Shown: positions 39,065-47,031 of the stretch, piece after piece | Layout of the letters: every line of letters starts with the position of its first letter | Position numbering within the stretch: the first letter of the stretch is position 1 | From: Superficieibacter sp. 1612_C1 | GTDB lineage: Bacteria; Pseudomonadota; Gammaproteobacteria; Enterobacterales; Enterobacteriaceae | Direction: 5' to 3' | Assembly: GCF_015234305.1 (NCBI RefSeq) | Contig: NZ_JADGMI010000002.1 | Coordinates: 372,001-436,000, forward strand | DNA: 64,000 bases | Made by a program: the position numbers and the translations under genes | The notes under the pieces: model-generated | What the model was told of the DNA's origin: nothing | The model's input: only the letters and a program-made list of their open reading frames with translations | The model's database searches: none

Positions 39065-41239
39065 ATGTCGACAAAAGTCACAACTGCTCCTGCTGAAACC
39101 GCGAACAACGAGCTGGATTTAGGGCGTCTTCTGGGCGATCTGATCGACCATAAAAAACTTATCTTTTTCGTCACCGCGTTTTTTACGATTATCGCCGTGA
39201 TTTATGCGCTGTTTTCTACGCCGGTGTATCAGGCGGATTCGTTGATTCAGGTTGAACAGAAGCAGGGCAACGCTATTCTCAGTAGCTTAAGCCAAATGAT
39301 ACCGAATACTTCTCCGGACTCTGCACCCGAAATTCAGCTGCTTCAGTCACGTATGATTTTGGGCAAAACCATTGATGATTTGAGCTTGCGCAATGTTGTA
39401 GAACAGGATTATTTTCCGGTTTTTGGCCGCGGACTGGCTCGTCTGACCGGAGAACAACCGGGTAAAATCGCGCTTTCATGGTTCTCTGTGCCAAAAGACA
39501 TGGCGCAACAGGTTTTCACTCTTACCGTTGGCGAGAAGGGGCATTTCCGTATTGAAGGAGAGAACTTCGATGCTGAAGGTCAAATTGGAAAACTGATTGA
39601 TAAAAATGGTTTTACGCTGAAGGTTGCCGATATCGCGGCTGAACCAGGCACTCGTTTTAACTTACGTCAGGTAACTGAACTGGAAGCAATCAATAATTTA
39701 CTTAACCAGTTTACTGTGAGTGAGAAAATTAAAGACAGCGGCATGCTGGGTCTGACCGTCACCGGAGAAGATCCGCAACTCATCGCCCGCATTCTGAACA
39801 GTATCTCTGACAACTACCTGCAACAGAACATTGCCCGCCAGGCGGCGCAGGATTCCAAGAGCCTGGAGTTTTTGCAAAAGCAACTGCCTCAGGTGCGTAG
39901 CGACCTCGATCGGGCGGAAGATAAACTTAACGCTTATCGCAAGCAGAGCGACTCCGTCGACCTGAACCTGGAAGCAAAATCGGTTCTTGAACAGATTGTG
40001 AATGCGGATAACCAGCTCAACGAGCTGACCTTCCGCGAAGCGGAAATCTCCCAGCTGTATAAAAAGGATCACCCGACCTACCGGGCGCTGATGGAGAAAC
40101 GTGAAACGCTGGAGCAGGAAAAAGCGCGTCTGAATAAACGCGTGTCATCCATGCCGGGCACCCAGCAGGAGATCCTGCGTCTGAGCCGCGATGTGGAATC
40201 AGGACGTGCGGTCTATCTCCAGTTGTTAAACCGTCAGCAGGAGCTGAGCATCGCCCAGTCGAGCGCTATCGGTAACGTGCGCATCATCGATCCGGCGGTG
40301 ACCCAACCGCTGCCGATCAAGCCGAAAAAAGCGCTGGTGGTTGCCCTGGGCTTACTGATGGGACTGTTTGTCTCCATCGGTCTGGTGCTGGCGCGCATGC
40401 TGCTGCGTAAGGGTATTGATTCGCCTGAGCAGTTAGAAGAGCAGGGCATCAACGTCTATGCGACCATCCCGATGTCCGACTGGCTGGCACAGAAAACGCG
40501 GCTCAGAACGAAAAACATTTTCTCTTCCCGCACCCAGCATAAGACGAAGAATATTCCGTTCCTCGCGGTCGATAACCCGATTGACCTGTCGGTAGAAGCC
40601 ATTCGTGGTCTGCGTACCAGCCTGCACTTTGCGATGATGGAATCGACCAACAATGTGCTGATGATCTCCGGGGCTACGCCGGACAGCGGTAAAACCTTCG
40701 TCAGTAGTACGCTGGCGGCTATCGTGGCGCAGGCGGGGCAGAGAGTGCTTTATATCGATGCGGACATGCGTCGCGGCTATGCGCACGATCTGTTTAATTT
40801 CAGCAACAATGATGGCCTGTCTACCGTATTATCCGGTAAATCAACGGTTGAAGCGGCTATCCAGAACTTCAGCAAAGGTGGATTTGATGTTCTGACCCGT
40901 GGTCAGGTGCCGCCAAATCCGGCTGAACTGCTGATGCACGATCGTTTCCGTGAGCTGCTGGCCTGGGCAAGCGAACATTACGATATGGTGGTCATCGATA
41001 CGCCGCCGATTCTGGCGGTGACCGATGCTGCCGTTATCGGTCGCTCTGTCGGCACCTGTCTGGTGGTCGCACGTTTCGAAGTCAACAGCGTGAAAGAGAT
41101 GACGGTCTGCGTGCAGCGACTTGAGCAGGCGGGCGTAAACGTCAAGGGCGCGATCCTCAACGGCGTCATCAAACGCGCCAGTAGCTACTATGGCTACGGA
41201 TACAACCATTACGGCTATAGCTATACCGATAAGAAATAA
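39065..41239 (+). CDS. etk: Tyrosine-protein kinase Etk (Wzc homolog)
   Basis: 724 aa BY-kinase and polysaccharide co-polymerase. A Wzz domain with membrane helices at about 31-51 and about 425-445 brackets a periplasmic coiled-coil region. The cytoplasmic kinase has Walker A TPDSGKTF (K543), Walker A' in LYIDADMRRG and Walker B in VVIDTPPILA. The C-terminal tyrosine cluster has seven Tyr in SYYGYGYNHYGYSY. Cycles of autophosphorylation and dephosphorylation by Etp regulate capsule export. Confidence 0.95.
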   Translation: MSTKVTTAPAETANNELDLGRLLGDLIDHKKLIFFVTAFFTIIAVIYALFSTPVYQADSLIQVEQKQGNAILSSLSQMIPNTSPDSAPEIQLLQSRMILGKTIDDLSLRNVVEQDYFPVFGRGLARLTGEQPGKIALSWFSVPKDMAQQVFTLTVGEKGHFRIEGENFDAEGQIGKLIDKNGFTLKVADIAAEPGTRFNLRQVTELEAINNLLNQFTVSEKIKDSGMLGLTVTGEDPQLIARILNSISDNYLQQNIARQAAQDSKSLEFLQKQLPQVRSDLDRAEDKLNAYRKQSDSVDLNLEAKSVLEQIVNADNQLNELTFREAEISQLYKKDHPTYRALMEKRETLEQEKARLNKRVSSMPGTQQEILRLSRDVESGRAVYLQLLNRQQELSIAQSSAIGNVRIIDPAVTQPLPIKPKKALVVALGLLMGLFVSIGLVLARMLLRKGIDSPEQLEEQGINVYATIPMSDWLAQKTRLRTKNIFSSRTQHKTKNIPFLAVDNPIDLSVEAIRGLRTSLHFAMMESTNNVLMISGATPDSGKTFVSSTLAAIVAQAGQRVLYIDADMRRGYAHDLFNFSNNDGLSTVLSGKSTVEAAIQNFSKGGFDVLTRGQVPPNPAELLMHDRFRELLAWASEHYDMVVIDTPPILAVTDAAVIGRSVGTCLVVARFEVNSVKEMTVCVQRLEQAGVNVKGAILNGVIKRASSYYGYGYNHYGYSYTDKK

Positions 41240-41252
41240 TCCTCGCAGTACT

Positions 41253-41326
41253 CCCCGGCATCCTCTGCCGGGGCATCTCGTTTCGCCATAAATCAAAAAA
41301 TCCGCCGCCAGTTTCAACCCTGGCGG
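41253..41326 (+). other. Two hairpins between etk and the WecA-like gene
   Basis: CCCCGGCA/TGCCGGGG (41253-41260 with 41266-41273) and CCGCCAG/CTGGCGG (41305-41311 with 41320-41326). Neither has a clear U-run. They may reduce read-through or protect the etk message rather than fully separate the two genes. Confidence 0.5.
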
Positions 41327-41361
41327 TCTGTCTATGTGCACGGAAAATTCTGGAGAGTTAT

Positions 41362-42372
41362 ATGGATTTCGTGATGATCCTGATCAGTGCTATTGGTGGC
41401 CTGGCGGTTGCAGGATTCACCGCACCCGTATTCGGCCTGGTCGATAAGCCGGATGCGCGTAAAGTTCATGAAGGACACATTCCCCTTGTAGGCGGTATTT
41501 CAGTATGGGTCGCGATGAGCGCCCTGCAATATTTAAACCCGCAGTGGCTACCCCACCAGCAGGTGTTCTGGTTCTGTATTTCAATGCTGTTAATTGTCGG
41601 CGTACTCGACGATCGCTTTAACCTTCCGGTGTTGCCGCGCGTGATTGCGCAGGCGATTGCCGCCGTCCTGATGATGAGATCGGGATTATGGCTGGCCTCG
41701 CTGGGAGAAGTTATTCCGGGTTATGTCGTCACGCTCGGCATGGTGGGATATCTGATTACCCTGATTGCTATTTGGGCATCGATTAATGCTTTTAACATGA
41801 TTGACGGCATTGATGGATTACTCGGCGCAGTGTCGTGTGTCACTTTTGGCGCACTGGGCATTCTGTTTTATCTGCATGGCAATATTGGCGCATGGCACTG
41901 GTGTCTGGCGCTGGTACTGGCCATTATGCCTTACCTGCTGGCTAATCTCGGTCTGTTCGGTGGCAAAAAACTCAAGGTATTTATGGGCGATGCGGGCAGC
42001 ACGGTGATCGGCTTTGCCGCCATCTGGCTGCTGGTGGTCGCCACGCAAAACGAGGACGCGATCATTGCGCCCGTCACCGCGCTGTGGCTGATTGCGTTAC
42101 CGCTGGCGGACATGTCAGCCGTGTCCCTGCGGCGCATTCTGAACGGTAACAGCCCGTTCCGTCCGGACCGTGGTCATATCCACCATATCATCATGAAGTG
42201 CGGTTACAGCAGCCGCCGGACGCTGGTGATCCTCTTTGCCGCTGCGGTGATATGTGCGTCGATTGGCATTGTTTTTGATCGCCTGCAAATCGCCGAGTGG
42301 GTAAGCCTGACGCTGTTTCTGCTGTGCTTTGCCGCGTGGGTTCGTTTCTCCATGAAAGTGTTCCACCGTTAA
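41362..42372 (+). CDS. WecA-like undecaprenyl-phosphate sugar-1-phosphate transferase
   Basis: 336 aa polytopic membrane protein of the MraY/WecA (glycosyltransferase 4) family. Family motifs are intact: GVLDDRF (Mg-binding Asp pair), NAFNMIDGIDGLLG, KVFMGDAGST and the cytoplasmic PDRGHIHH loop. WecA moves GlcNAc-1-phosphate from UDP-GlcNAc to undecaprenyl phosphate to start O-antigen, ECA and group 4 capsule synthesis. This protein is related to WecA but clearly diverged, and its location after etk suggests a second initiating enzyme for the capsule. Its donor sugar cannot be read from sequence. Confidence 0.85.
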   Translation: MDFVMILISAIGGLAVAGFTAPVFGLVDKPDARKVHEGHIPLVGGISVWVAMSALQYLNPQWLPHQQVFWFCISMLLIVGVLDDRFNLPVLPRVIAQAIAAVLMMRSGLWLASLGEVIPGYVVTLGMVGYLITLIAIWASINAFNMIDGIDGLLGAVSCVTFGALGILFYLHGNIGAWHWCLALVLAIMPYLLANLGLFGGKKLKVFMGDAGSTVIGFAAIWLLVVATQNEDAIIAPVTALWLIALPLADMSAVSLRRILNGNSPFRPDRGHIHHIIMKCGYSSRRTLVILFAAAVICASIGIVFDRLQIAEWVSLTLFLLCFAAWVRFSMKVFHR

Positions 42373-42380
42373 GCTTATGC

Positions 42381-42404
42381 GCGCGACGGATCGCTCCGTC
42401 GCGC
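42381..42404. terminator. Strong hairpin after the WecA-like gene
   Basis: GCGCGACGGA (42381-42390) and TCCGTCGCGC (42395-42404) form a 10-bp stem with a 4-nt loop, 8 nt after the stop. It lies between convergent genes and has no obvious U-run; it is the likely end of the capsule transcript. Confidence 0.55.
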
Positions 42405-42413
42405 CATCCCTTC

Positions 42414-43421
42414 TCAGAATCCTTCCAGCACAATCTTCCCGACCGAACGCCCGGTCTCCAGAAGCCGATGGGCTTTGCGTAGATTCTCCGCGTTAATCTT
42501 CCCGTAGTTCTCGCCCAGCGTGCTGACCAGCGTGCCATCGTCAATTAACGACGCGACGCGGGTGAGCAGATGATGTTGCTCAATCATATCGTGGGTCTCA
42601 AACATGGAGCGGGTAAACATAAACTCCCAGTGCAGTGAAATACTTTTCTTTTTAAGCGGCAGAGCGTCCAGGCTTTGCGGATCGTCAATCAGCGCCAGTT
42701 TACCCTGCGGTGCCAACGCTTCAACGATGGCCTGATAGTGCTCATCGGTATGGGTCAGACTGGCGACGTAATTCACCTCTTTAATGCCGATGCCCTCAAG
42801 CTGCGCGCTGAAGGGCTGGTTGTGGTCGATCACATGATGCGCGCCAGCCTCCGTCACCCACTGCTGGCTGGCCGGACGCGAGGCGGTGCCGATCACCGTC
42901 AGGCGGGTTAATTTTCGTGCCAGCTGCGTCAGGATCGAACCTACTCCGCCCGCCGCGCCAACAATCAGTAAACTCTCGCCTTCACCGCCACCGTCTTTAA
43001 CTCCCAGGCGGTGAAATAACAGCTCCCATGCGGTGATCGCCGTTAACGGCAGGGCCGCTGCCGCCGCGTTATCAATACGCTTCGGCTTATGCGCCACGAT
43101 GCGCTCATCCACCAGTTGCCATTCACTGTTGCTCCCCGGTCGCGTTAACGCCCCCGCATACCACACCTCATCTCCCTCGTTGAACAGCGTCACCTTATCG
43201 CCTTTTGCCACCACCACGCCCGTTGCGTCCCAGCCCAGCACCCGCGGCTGGTCAGCGTTAAAACCGGCGCGGACCTTGGTGTCTACCGGATTCACCGAAA
43301 TCGCTTTCACCTCCACCAGCAAATCGTGACCCTGTGCCACCGGCTTGGGTAGCTCAATGTCCTGTAAAAAATCAATATTGCTGCCGTTCTGCGCAGCCCG
43401 GTTAATGACGATAGCTTTCAT
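42414..43421 (-). CDS. Zinc-type alcohol dehydrogenase-like oxidoreductase (MDR family)
   Basis: 335 aa medium-chain dehydrogenase/reductase. The N-terminal GroES-like domain has VKAISVNPVDTKVR and GWDATGVVV. The Rossmann nucleotide-binding domain has LLIVGAAGGVGSI and is followed by LTVIGTAS. The catalytic zinc cysteine is not evident, so it resembles quinone oxidoreductase/YogA-like proteins. Substrate unknown. It is divergent from a LysR-type regulator, which suggests control by that regulator. Confidence 0.83.
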   Translation of the reverse strand: MKAIVINRAAQNGSNIDFLQDIELPKPVAQGHDLLVEVKAISVNPVDTKVRAGFNADQPRVLGWDATGVVVAKGDKVTLFNEGDEVWYAGALTRPGSNSEWQLVDERIVAHKPKRIDNAAAAALPLTAITAWELLFHRLGVKDGGGEGESLLIVGAAGGVGSILTQLARKLTRLTVIGTASRPASQQWVTEAGAHHVIDHNQPFSAQLEGIGIKEVNYVASLTHTDEHYQAIVEALAPQGKLALIDDPQSLDALPLKKKSISLHWEFMFTRSMFETHDMIEQHHLLTRVASLIDDGTLVSTLGENYGKINAENLRKAHRLLETGRSVGKIVLEGF

Positions 43422-43445
43422 AATGGCTCCTGGAATGATAAACAG

Positions 43446-43468
43446 TTATTGGGTTGATGAATCAATAA
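43446..43468. promoter_or_regulatory. LysR-type box between the oxidoreductase and its regulator
   Basis: TTATTG (43446-43451) and CAATAA (43463-43468) are an inverted repeat spaced by 11 bp. This is the T-N11-A arrangement of LysR-type binding sites. It lies in the 111-bp divergent promoter region. Confidence 0.5.
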
Positions 43469-43532
43469 TAGTTCCCGGTTGGGACGGGAAAAACGGTTCA
43501 CCGACAACAGCACTTATATTCCGGGAGCGAAA

Positions 43533-44459
43533 ATGTTCAGGCTGGAAGATTTGACTCTGTTTGTGCGCGCCGCAGCGCTGAACAGCTTTAGTGAGGCGGC
43601 ACGCGAGGCGGGACTGCCTCCGGCGCAGGTCAGTTCAGCCATCAAACGGCTGGAAAAAGCGTTAACTATCCGCCTCTTTGCGCGTTCAACGCGCAGCCTG
43701 CGGCTGACGGTGGAAGGGGAGAGCTGGCTGCCTTACGCCACGCAGATGCTGGAGACGATGCATGCCGGGCTGCAAAAAATTCAGACGCCCGATGACGACG
43801 TGCGCGGCACGCTGCAAATCGCGGTGCCGTCGGACCTGGGGCGTCATCTCCTGCTTTCCGTATTTCGCGATTTTCGCCAGCGGCACCCCGCGTTGCGCCT
43901 GCGTCTGCTTTTCTCCGACCAGATTACCGATGTGTTTAAGGATCCGGTCGATATCGCGTTTCGCTACGGCGCTAATGGCGACGCCACCTATATCGCGTTG
44001 CCGGTTGCGCCCGACAACCGCCGCGTGCTGGTGGCTTCGCCGGAATGGCTACGTCAGCATGGAGAACCGCGTTCGCTGTCCGAACTGGCGCGGCATAATG
44101 CGCTCACCTTTATGCTGCGCGGCAAATTACACGATCGCTGGACGTTAATGAAAGATGGAGAAATTCATGAGGTAAATGTCTCTGGCGCTATTATGAGCGA
44201 TGACGCTGAAGTCATCCGTCGCCTGGCGATAGCGGGCGAGGGAATTGCCTATAAATCCTGGCTGGATGTCAGTGACGATGTGAATGCGGGGCGCTTGCAG
44301 CCGATTTTGACGCAGTATCAGGGCGAGAGCGTGCCGCTGAATATGATTTGTCCGCACCGCCAGCAGCTTTCACCCGCCGTCCGCCTGCTGTATGACGCGG
44401 TGAAAGCGCGATGCGCAAGTGTACAGGCTAGCTTCGCTGCACAATCGCGTTGTAATTAA
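43533..44459 (+). CDS. LysR family transcriptional regulator
   Basis: 308 aa. N-terminal winged helix-turn-helix (LEDLTLFVRAAALNSFSEAA, then SSAIKRLEKALTIRLFARSTR) followed by a LysR substrate-binding domain. It resembles the DhcR/YafC-like branch that often regulates an adjacent oxidoreductase. ATG 43533 has GGGAG before it; an upstream in-frame Met at 43479 has no site. Its 3' end overlaps the convergent GntR gene by 32 bp. Confidence 0.88.
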   Translation: MFRLEDLTLFVRAAALNSFSEAAREAGLPPAQVSSAIKRLEKALTIRLFARSTRSLRLTVEGESWLPYATQMLETMHAGLQKIQTPDDDVRGTLQIAVPSDLGRHLLLSVFRDFRQRHPALRLRLLFSDQITDVFKDPVDIAFRYGANGDATYIALPVAPDNRRVLVASPEWLRQHGEPRSLSELARHNALTFMLRGKLHDRWTLMKDGEIHEVNVSGAIMSDDAEVIRRLAIAGEGIAYKSWLDVSDDVNAGRLQPILTQYQGESVPLNMICPHRQQLSPAVRLLYDAVKARCASVQASFAAQSRCN

Positions 44460-45138
44460 AGCGCTGGTAGTGATAGCGGCTGGTGCAGTATTCAAACGGT
44501 TGGCCGTCGTTCAGATAGGTTACCGAAAGCGTCACGCTCACCGGTTCATTGGCCTGGAGCTTAAGCCATTCCCGCGCTTCTTCATCGCTGGGCAGCGAGT
44601 AAAACTGCGTGTGGGAGCTACAGGGGATCTTCTTCAGCGATTGTTCAACAAATTGATATACCGATCCCAGCGCATCCTGGCGGGTAAATTCCGGTAGGAT
44701 CTTGACCGGTATCCACGTCTCTTCAATGGATAACGGCTCCTGGCCCACATAGCGCACCCGCCTGAAATGCCAGGCGTAATGCCCTTCCGCCATCGCCAGC
44801 GGCGAAGCGATTTCCGCAGGCGGGACGGCGATATCAAAATGCAGCAGGTGGCTATGCACCTCCTCTCCCTGCGCCCCCAGCCGACGGCTGACACCCTGAA
44901 TAGGTAAGGTGTGCGACGCCTGTTGAGGGGAGGCCGTTTTGACGATGGTCCCCAGCCCGCGCTGCCGGGTAATAAACCCTTCATTGACCAGAATATCCAG
45001 TGCGTTATTCAGGGTGATTTTACTACAGGCGAACTCGTCGCAAAGCTGATGTCCGTAGGGGATCTTCTCGCCCGCAATATATTCACCATTCTGAATTCTG
45101 TCTTTTATTATATTTGATATCTGAATATATCTACGCAA
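44428..45138 (-). CDS. GntR family regulator with UTRA domain, sugar-operon regulator
   Basis: 236 aa. The N-terminal GntR winged helix has IKDRIQNGEYIAGEKIPYGHQ and CDEFACSKITLNNALDILVN. The C-terminal UTRA ligand-binding domain (about 85-230) has SIEETWIPVKILPEF. The start is a TTG codon at 45138 with AAAGGAGAG 7 nt upstream. It is divergent from the PTS operon, and a 33-bp palindrome lies between them. UTRA regulators usually sense a phosphorylated sugar, so this is the likely repressor of that operon (inference). Confidence 0.87.
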   Translation of the reverse strand: MRRYIQISNIIKDRIQNGEYIAGEKIPYGHQLCDEFACSKITLNNALDILVNEGFITRQRGLGTIVKTASPQQASHTLPIQGVSRRLGAQGEEVHSHLLHFDIAVPPAEIASPLAMAEGHYAWHFRRVRYVGQEPLSIEETWIPVKILPEFTRQDALGSVYQFVEQSLKKIPCSSHTQFYSLPSDEEAREWLKLQANEPVSVTLSVTYLNDGQPFEYCTSRYHYQRFNYNAIVQRS

Positions 45139-45204
45139 AACGACTCTCCTTTATCGTCAACGGCACGATTATATCCTGCCGGGCAAAACATTATCCAGAT
45201 CTCA

Positions 45205-45237
45205 TTTATTTTAAAAGTAGACTACTTTTAAAATAAA
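45205..45237. promoter_or_regulatory. 33-bp perfect palindrome, probable GntR operator
   Basis: All 16 base pairs on each side of A45221 are complementary; the core reads TTTTAAAAGTAG-A-CTACTTTTAAAA. It sits in the intergenic region between the GntR regulator and the PTS operon, 139 bp before the EIIC start, in very AT-rich DNA. It is far too symmetric to be chance, and an operator controlling both divergent units is the simplest reading. Confidence 0.7.
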
Positions 45238-45375
45238 AACCTTGATTTTATGGGTGCCGCCGTTTCATTCTACTCACCGTCGGTGATAGCGCTGTTTAAT
45301 TATAAATATGACTTATTGATTGCATTAAATAATTCTTGGTGTGAATATTTAAATCGGACCCATCGAGGAAAAATA

Positions 45376-46695
45376 ATGAAAGAGCTATTTTTAAAGAAAA
45401 CCCTCGCGATGGCGCAGTGGATGGCGTCGCAAATTCATCTCCGCACCATGCGTGATGCATTTATTATGCTTATTCCCTTCCTGGTGTTAGCGGGAATGAT
45501 GATATTGGTTAATAATGTTATTATAAATCCGGGCGGAATTCTTTCCGGCTTTATTGCCGATGCCACGCTGGCGGCCTGGCAGGAGATGGGCAATAAAGTG
45601 GTTAACGGCACCATGAATATCCTCGGGATGCTTATTGGCATTATTTTTAGCTACAACCTCGCGCGAAACCGGCAGTTTGCCAACCCGCTGATGGCCGCGC
45701 TGGTCACCGTGAGCTGCCTTTTTGTGCTGATGCCCGTACTGAACGGTTTCACGCCAGAAGGCGCGGATGCGGAGGTGATGATCAAAGGCGCTGCGCCCTA
45801 TGCGCTGCTGGGAACCAGCGGCACCTTCGTTTCCCTGCTGTGCGGCGGCCTGGCGACGGAGATTTTTACCCGGATCTGTAAAAACAAACATCTGCAAATT
45901 CGCCTTGAAGGCAATGTGCCGCCGGCGGTTATTCAGTCCTTTAACACGCTGTTTGCCGTGATGATCACCGTGTTGCTGTTTGCGCTCGCCTCCTGCCTGA
46001 TTGTCGCTTTTTTCGGCATGGAGCTGCATGAGATCATCAATAAAATGATCCAGGCACCGCTGCTGGGACTGGCGACGAACCTGCCGGCCTATATCCTGAT
46101 CGACATCATTAATAACTTCGTCTTTTCTATGGGTATCAATCCCGGCGGCATCACCGGCGCAATTATGGAAGCGCCGATTATGGTGGCGACCCAGCAGAAT
46201 ATGGACGCGTGGGCAGCCGGTAAAGAAATTCCGAATATCATCGTGCGTCCGTTCTGTGATTTATACGGACGCATGGGCGGCACCGGGATGACATTGTGCC
46301 TGGTCATCGCGGTATTTCTCAGGAGCAAGCGTCAGGAGCTGCGTTCCTTCTCGCGCACGGTTATCCCAACGACGATCTTTAATATTAACGAACCGGTCAT
46401 CTTTGGCTTCCCGATTATTTTCAACCCGATACTGATGATCCCTTTTACCTTTATTCCCTCAATACTTTACGTCATCGCCTATTATGCCACCGCGCTGGGA
46501 TGGGTATCGAAAATCGTGGTCTATATTCCCTGGTCCGTACCGCCGCTCATTTCCGGCTATCTGGCCAGCGGCGGCGATTACCGCAATGTCATTTTGCAGC
46601 TTATTTTACTGGTGCTGGGGGTTCTGCTCTATATGCCTTTCCTGATGCTGTATGAAAAGATGCTGACAATGCAGGAAACGGCGGCCTCAAAATAA
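45376..46695 (+). CDS. PTS system EIIC component, lactose/cellobiose (Lac) family
   Basis: 439 aa membrane permease. Family marks are the N-terminal HLRTMRDAFIMLIPFLVLAG, the sugar-binding loop FNINEPVIFGFPIIFNP and PPLISGYLASGGDYRNV near the end. It lacks its own EIIB domain, which is supplied by the next gene. The start MKELFLKK follows GAGGAAAA; an in-frame upstream start at 45250 has no ribosome-binding site. It is the first gene of a five-gene operon. Confidence 0.88.
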   Translation: MKELFLKKTLAMAQWMASQIHLRTMRDAFIMLIPFLVLAGMMILVNNVIINPGGILSGFIADATLAAWQEMGNKVVNGTMNILGMLIGIIFSYNLARNRQFANPLMAALVTVSCLFVLMPVLNGFTPEGADAEVMIKGAAPYALLGTSGTFVSLLCGGLATEIFTRICKNKHLQIRLEGNVPPAVIQSFNTLFAVMITVLLFALASCLIVAFFGMELHEIINKMIQAPLLGLATNLPAYILIDIINNFVFSMGINPGGITGAIMEAPIMVATQQNMDAWAAGKEIPNIIVRPFCDLYGRMGGTGMTLCLVIAVFLRSKRQELRSFSRTVIPTTIFNINEPVIFGFPIIFNPILMIPFTFIPSILYVIAYYATALGWVSKIVVYIPWSVPPLISGYLASGGDYRNVILQLILLVLGVLLYMPFLMLYEKMLTMQETAASK

Positions 46696-46713
46696 TCATT
46701 AAGGACAGAAAAA

Positions 46714-47022
46714 ATGAAAAAAATACTGCTTATTTGCAACGAAGGAATGTCTACCGGCTTCTTATGCAACAAGATGAATGACTATGCGCAACAGCAGGGG
46801 CTGGATATCCACGCCTGGGCGATACCCGAATCGGCGCTGGAAGGGCAGTACCGTGAAGCGAATATTGTCCTGCTGGGGCCGCAGATCGGCTATTTGAAGG
46901 AGTCTATCTGTAAACGCGTGCAGGATACGCTGCCCGTCTCGGTGATTAGCCCGATCGATTTTGGCCGCATTAATGCGCAGGCGGTGGTTGAACAGGCGCT
47001 GGCATTGATCAACGAGAAATAA
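46714..47022 (+). CDS. PTS system EIIB component, lactose/cellobiose family
   Basis: 102 aa cytoplasmic EIIB of the Lac family. The phosphocysteine is C9 in LLICNEGMSTG. Later conserved blocks are IVLLGPQIGYLKESI. It receives phosphate from an EIIA and passes it to the sugar during uptake. AAGGACAG precedes the ATG. No EIIA gene is present in this operon. Confidence 0.9.
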   Translation: MKKILLICNEGMSTGFLCNKMNDYAQQQGLDIHAWAIPESALEGQYREANIVLLGPQIGYLKESICKRVQDTLPVSVISPIDFGRINAQAVVEQALALINEK

Positions 47023-47031
47023 GGACAGGTT

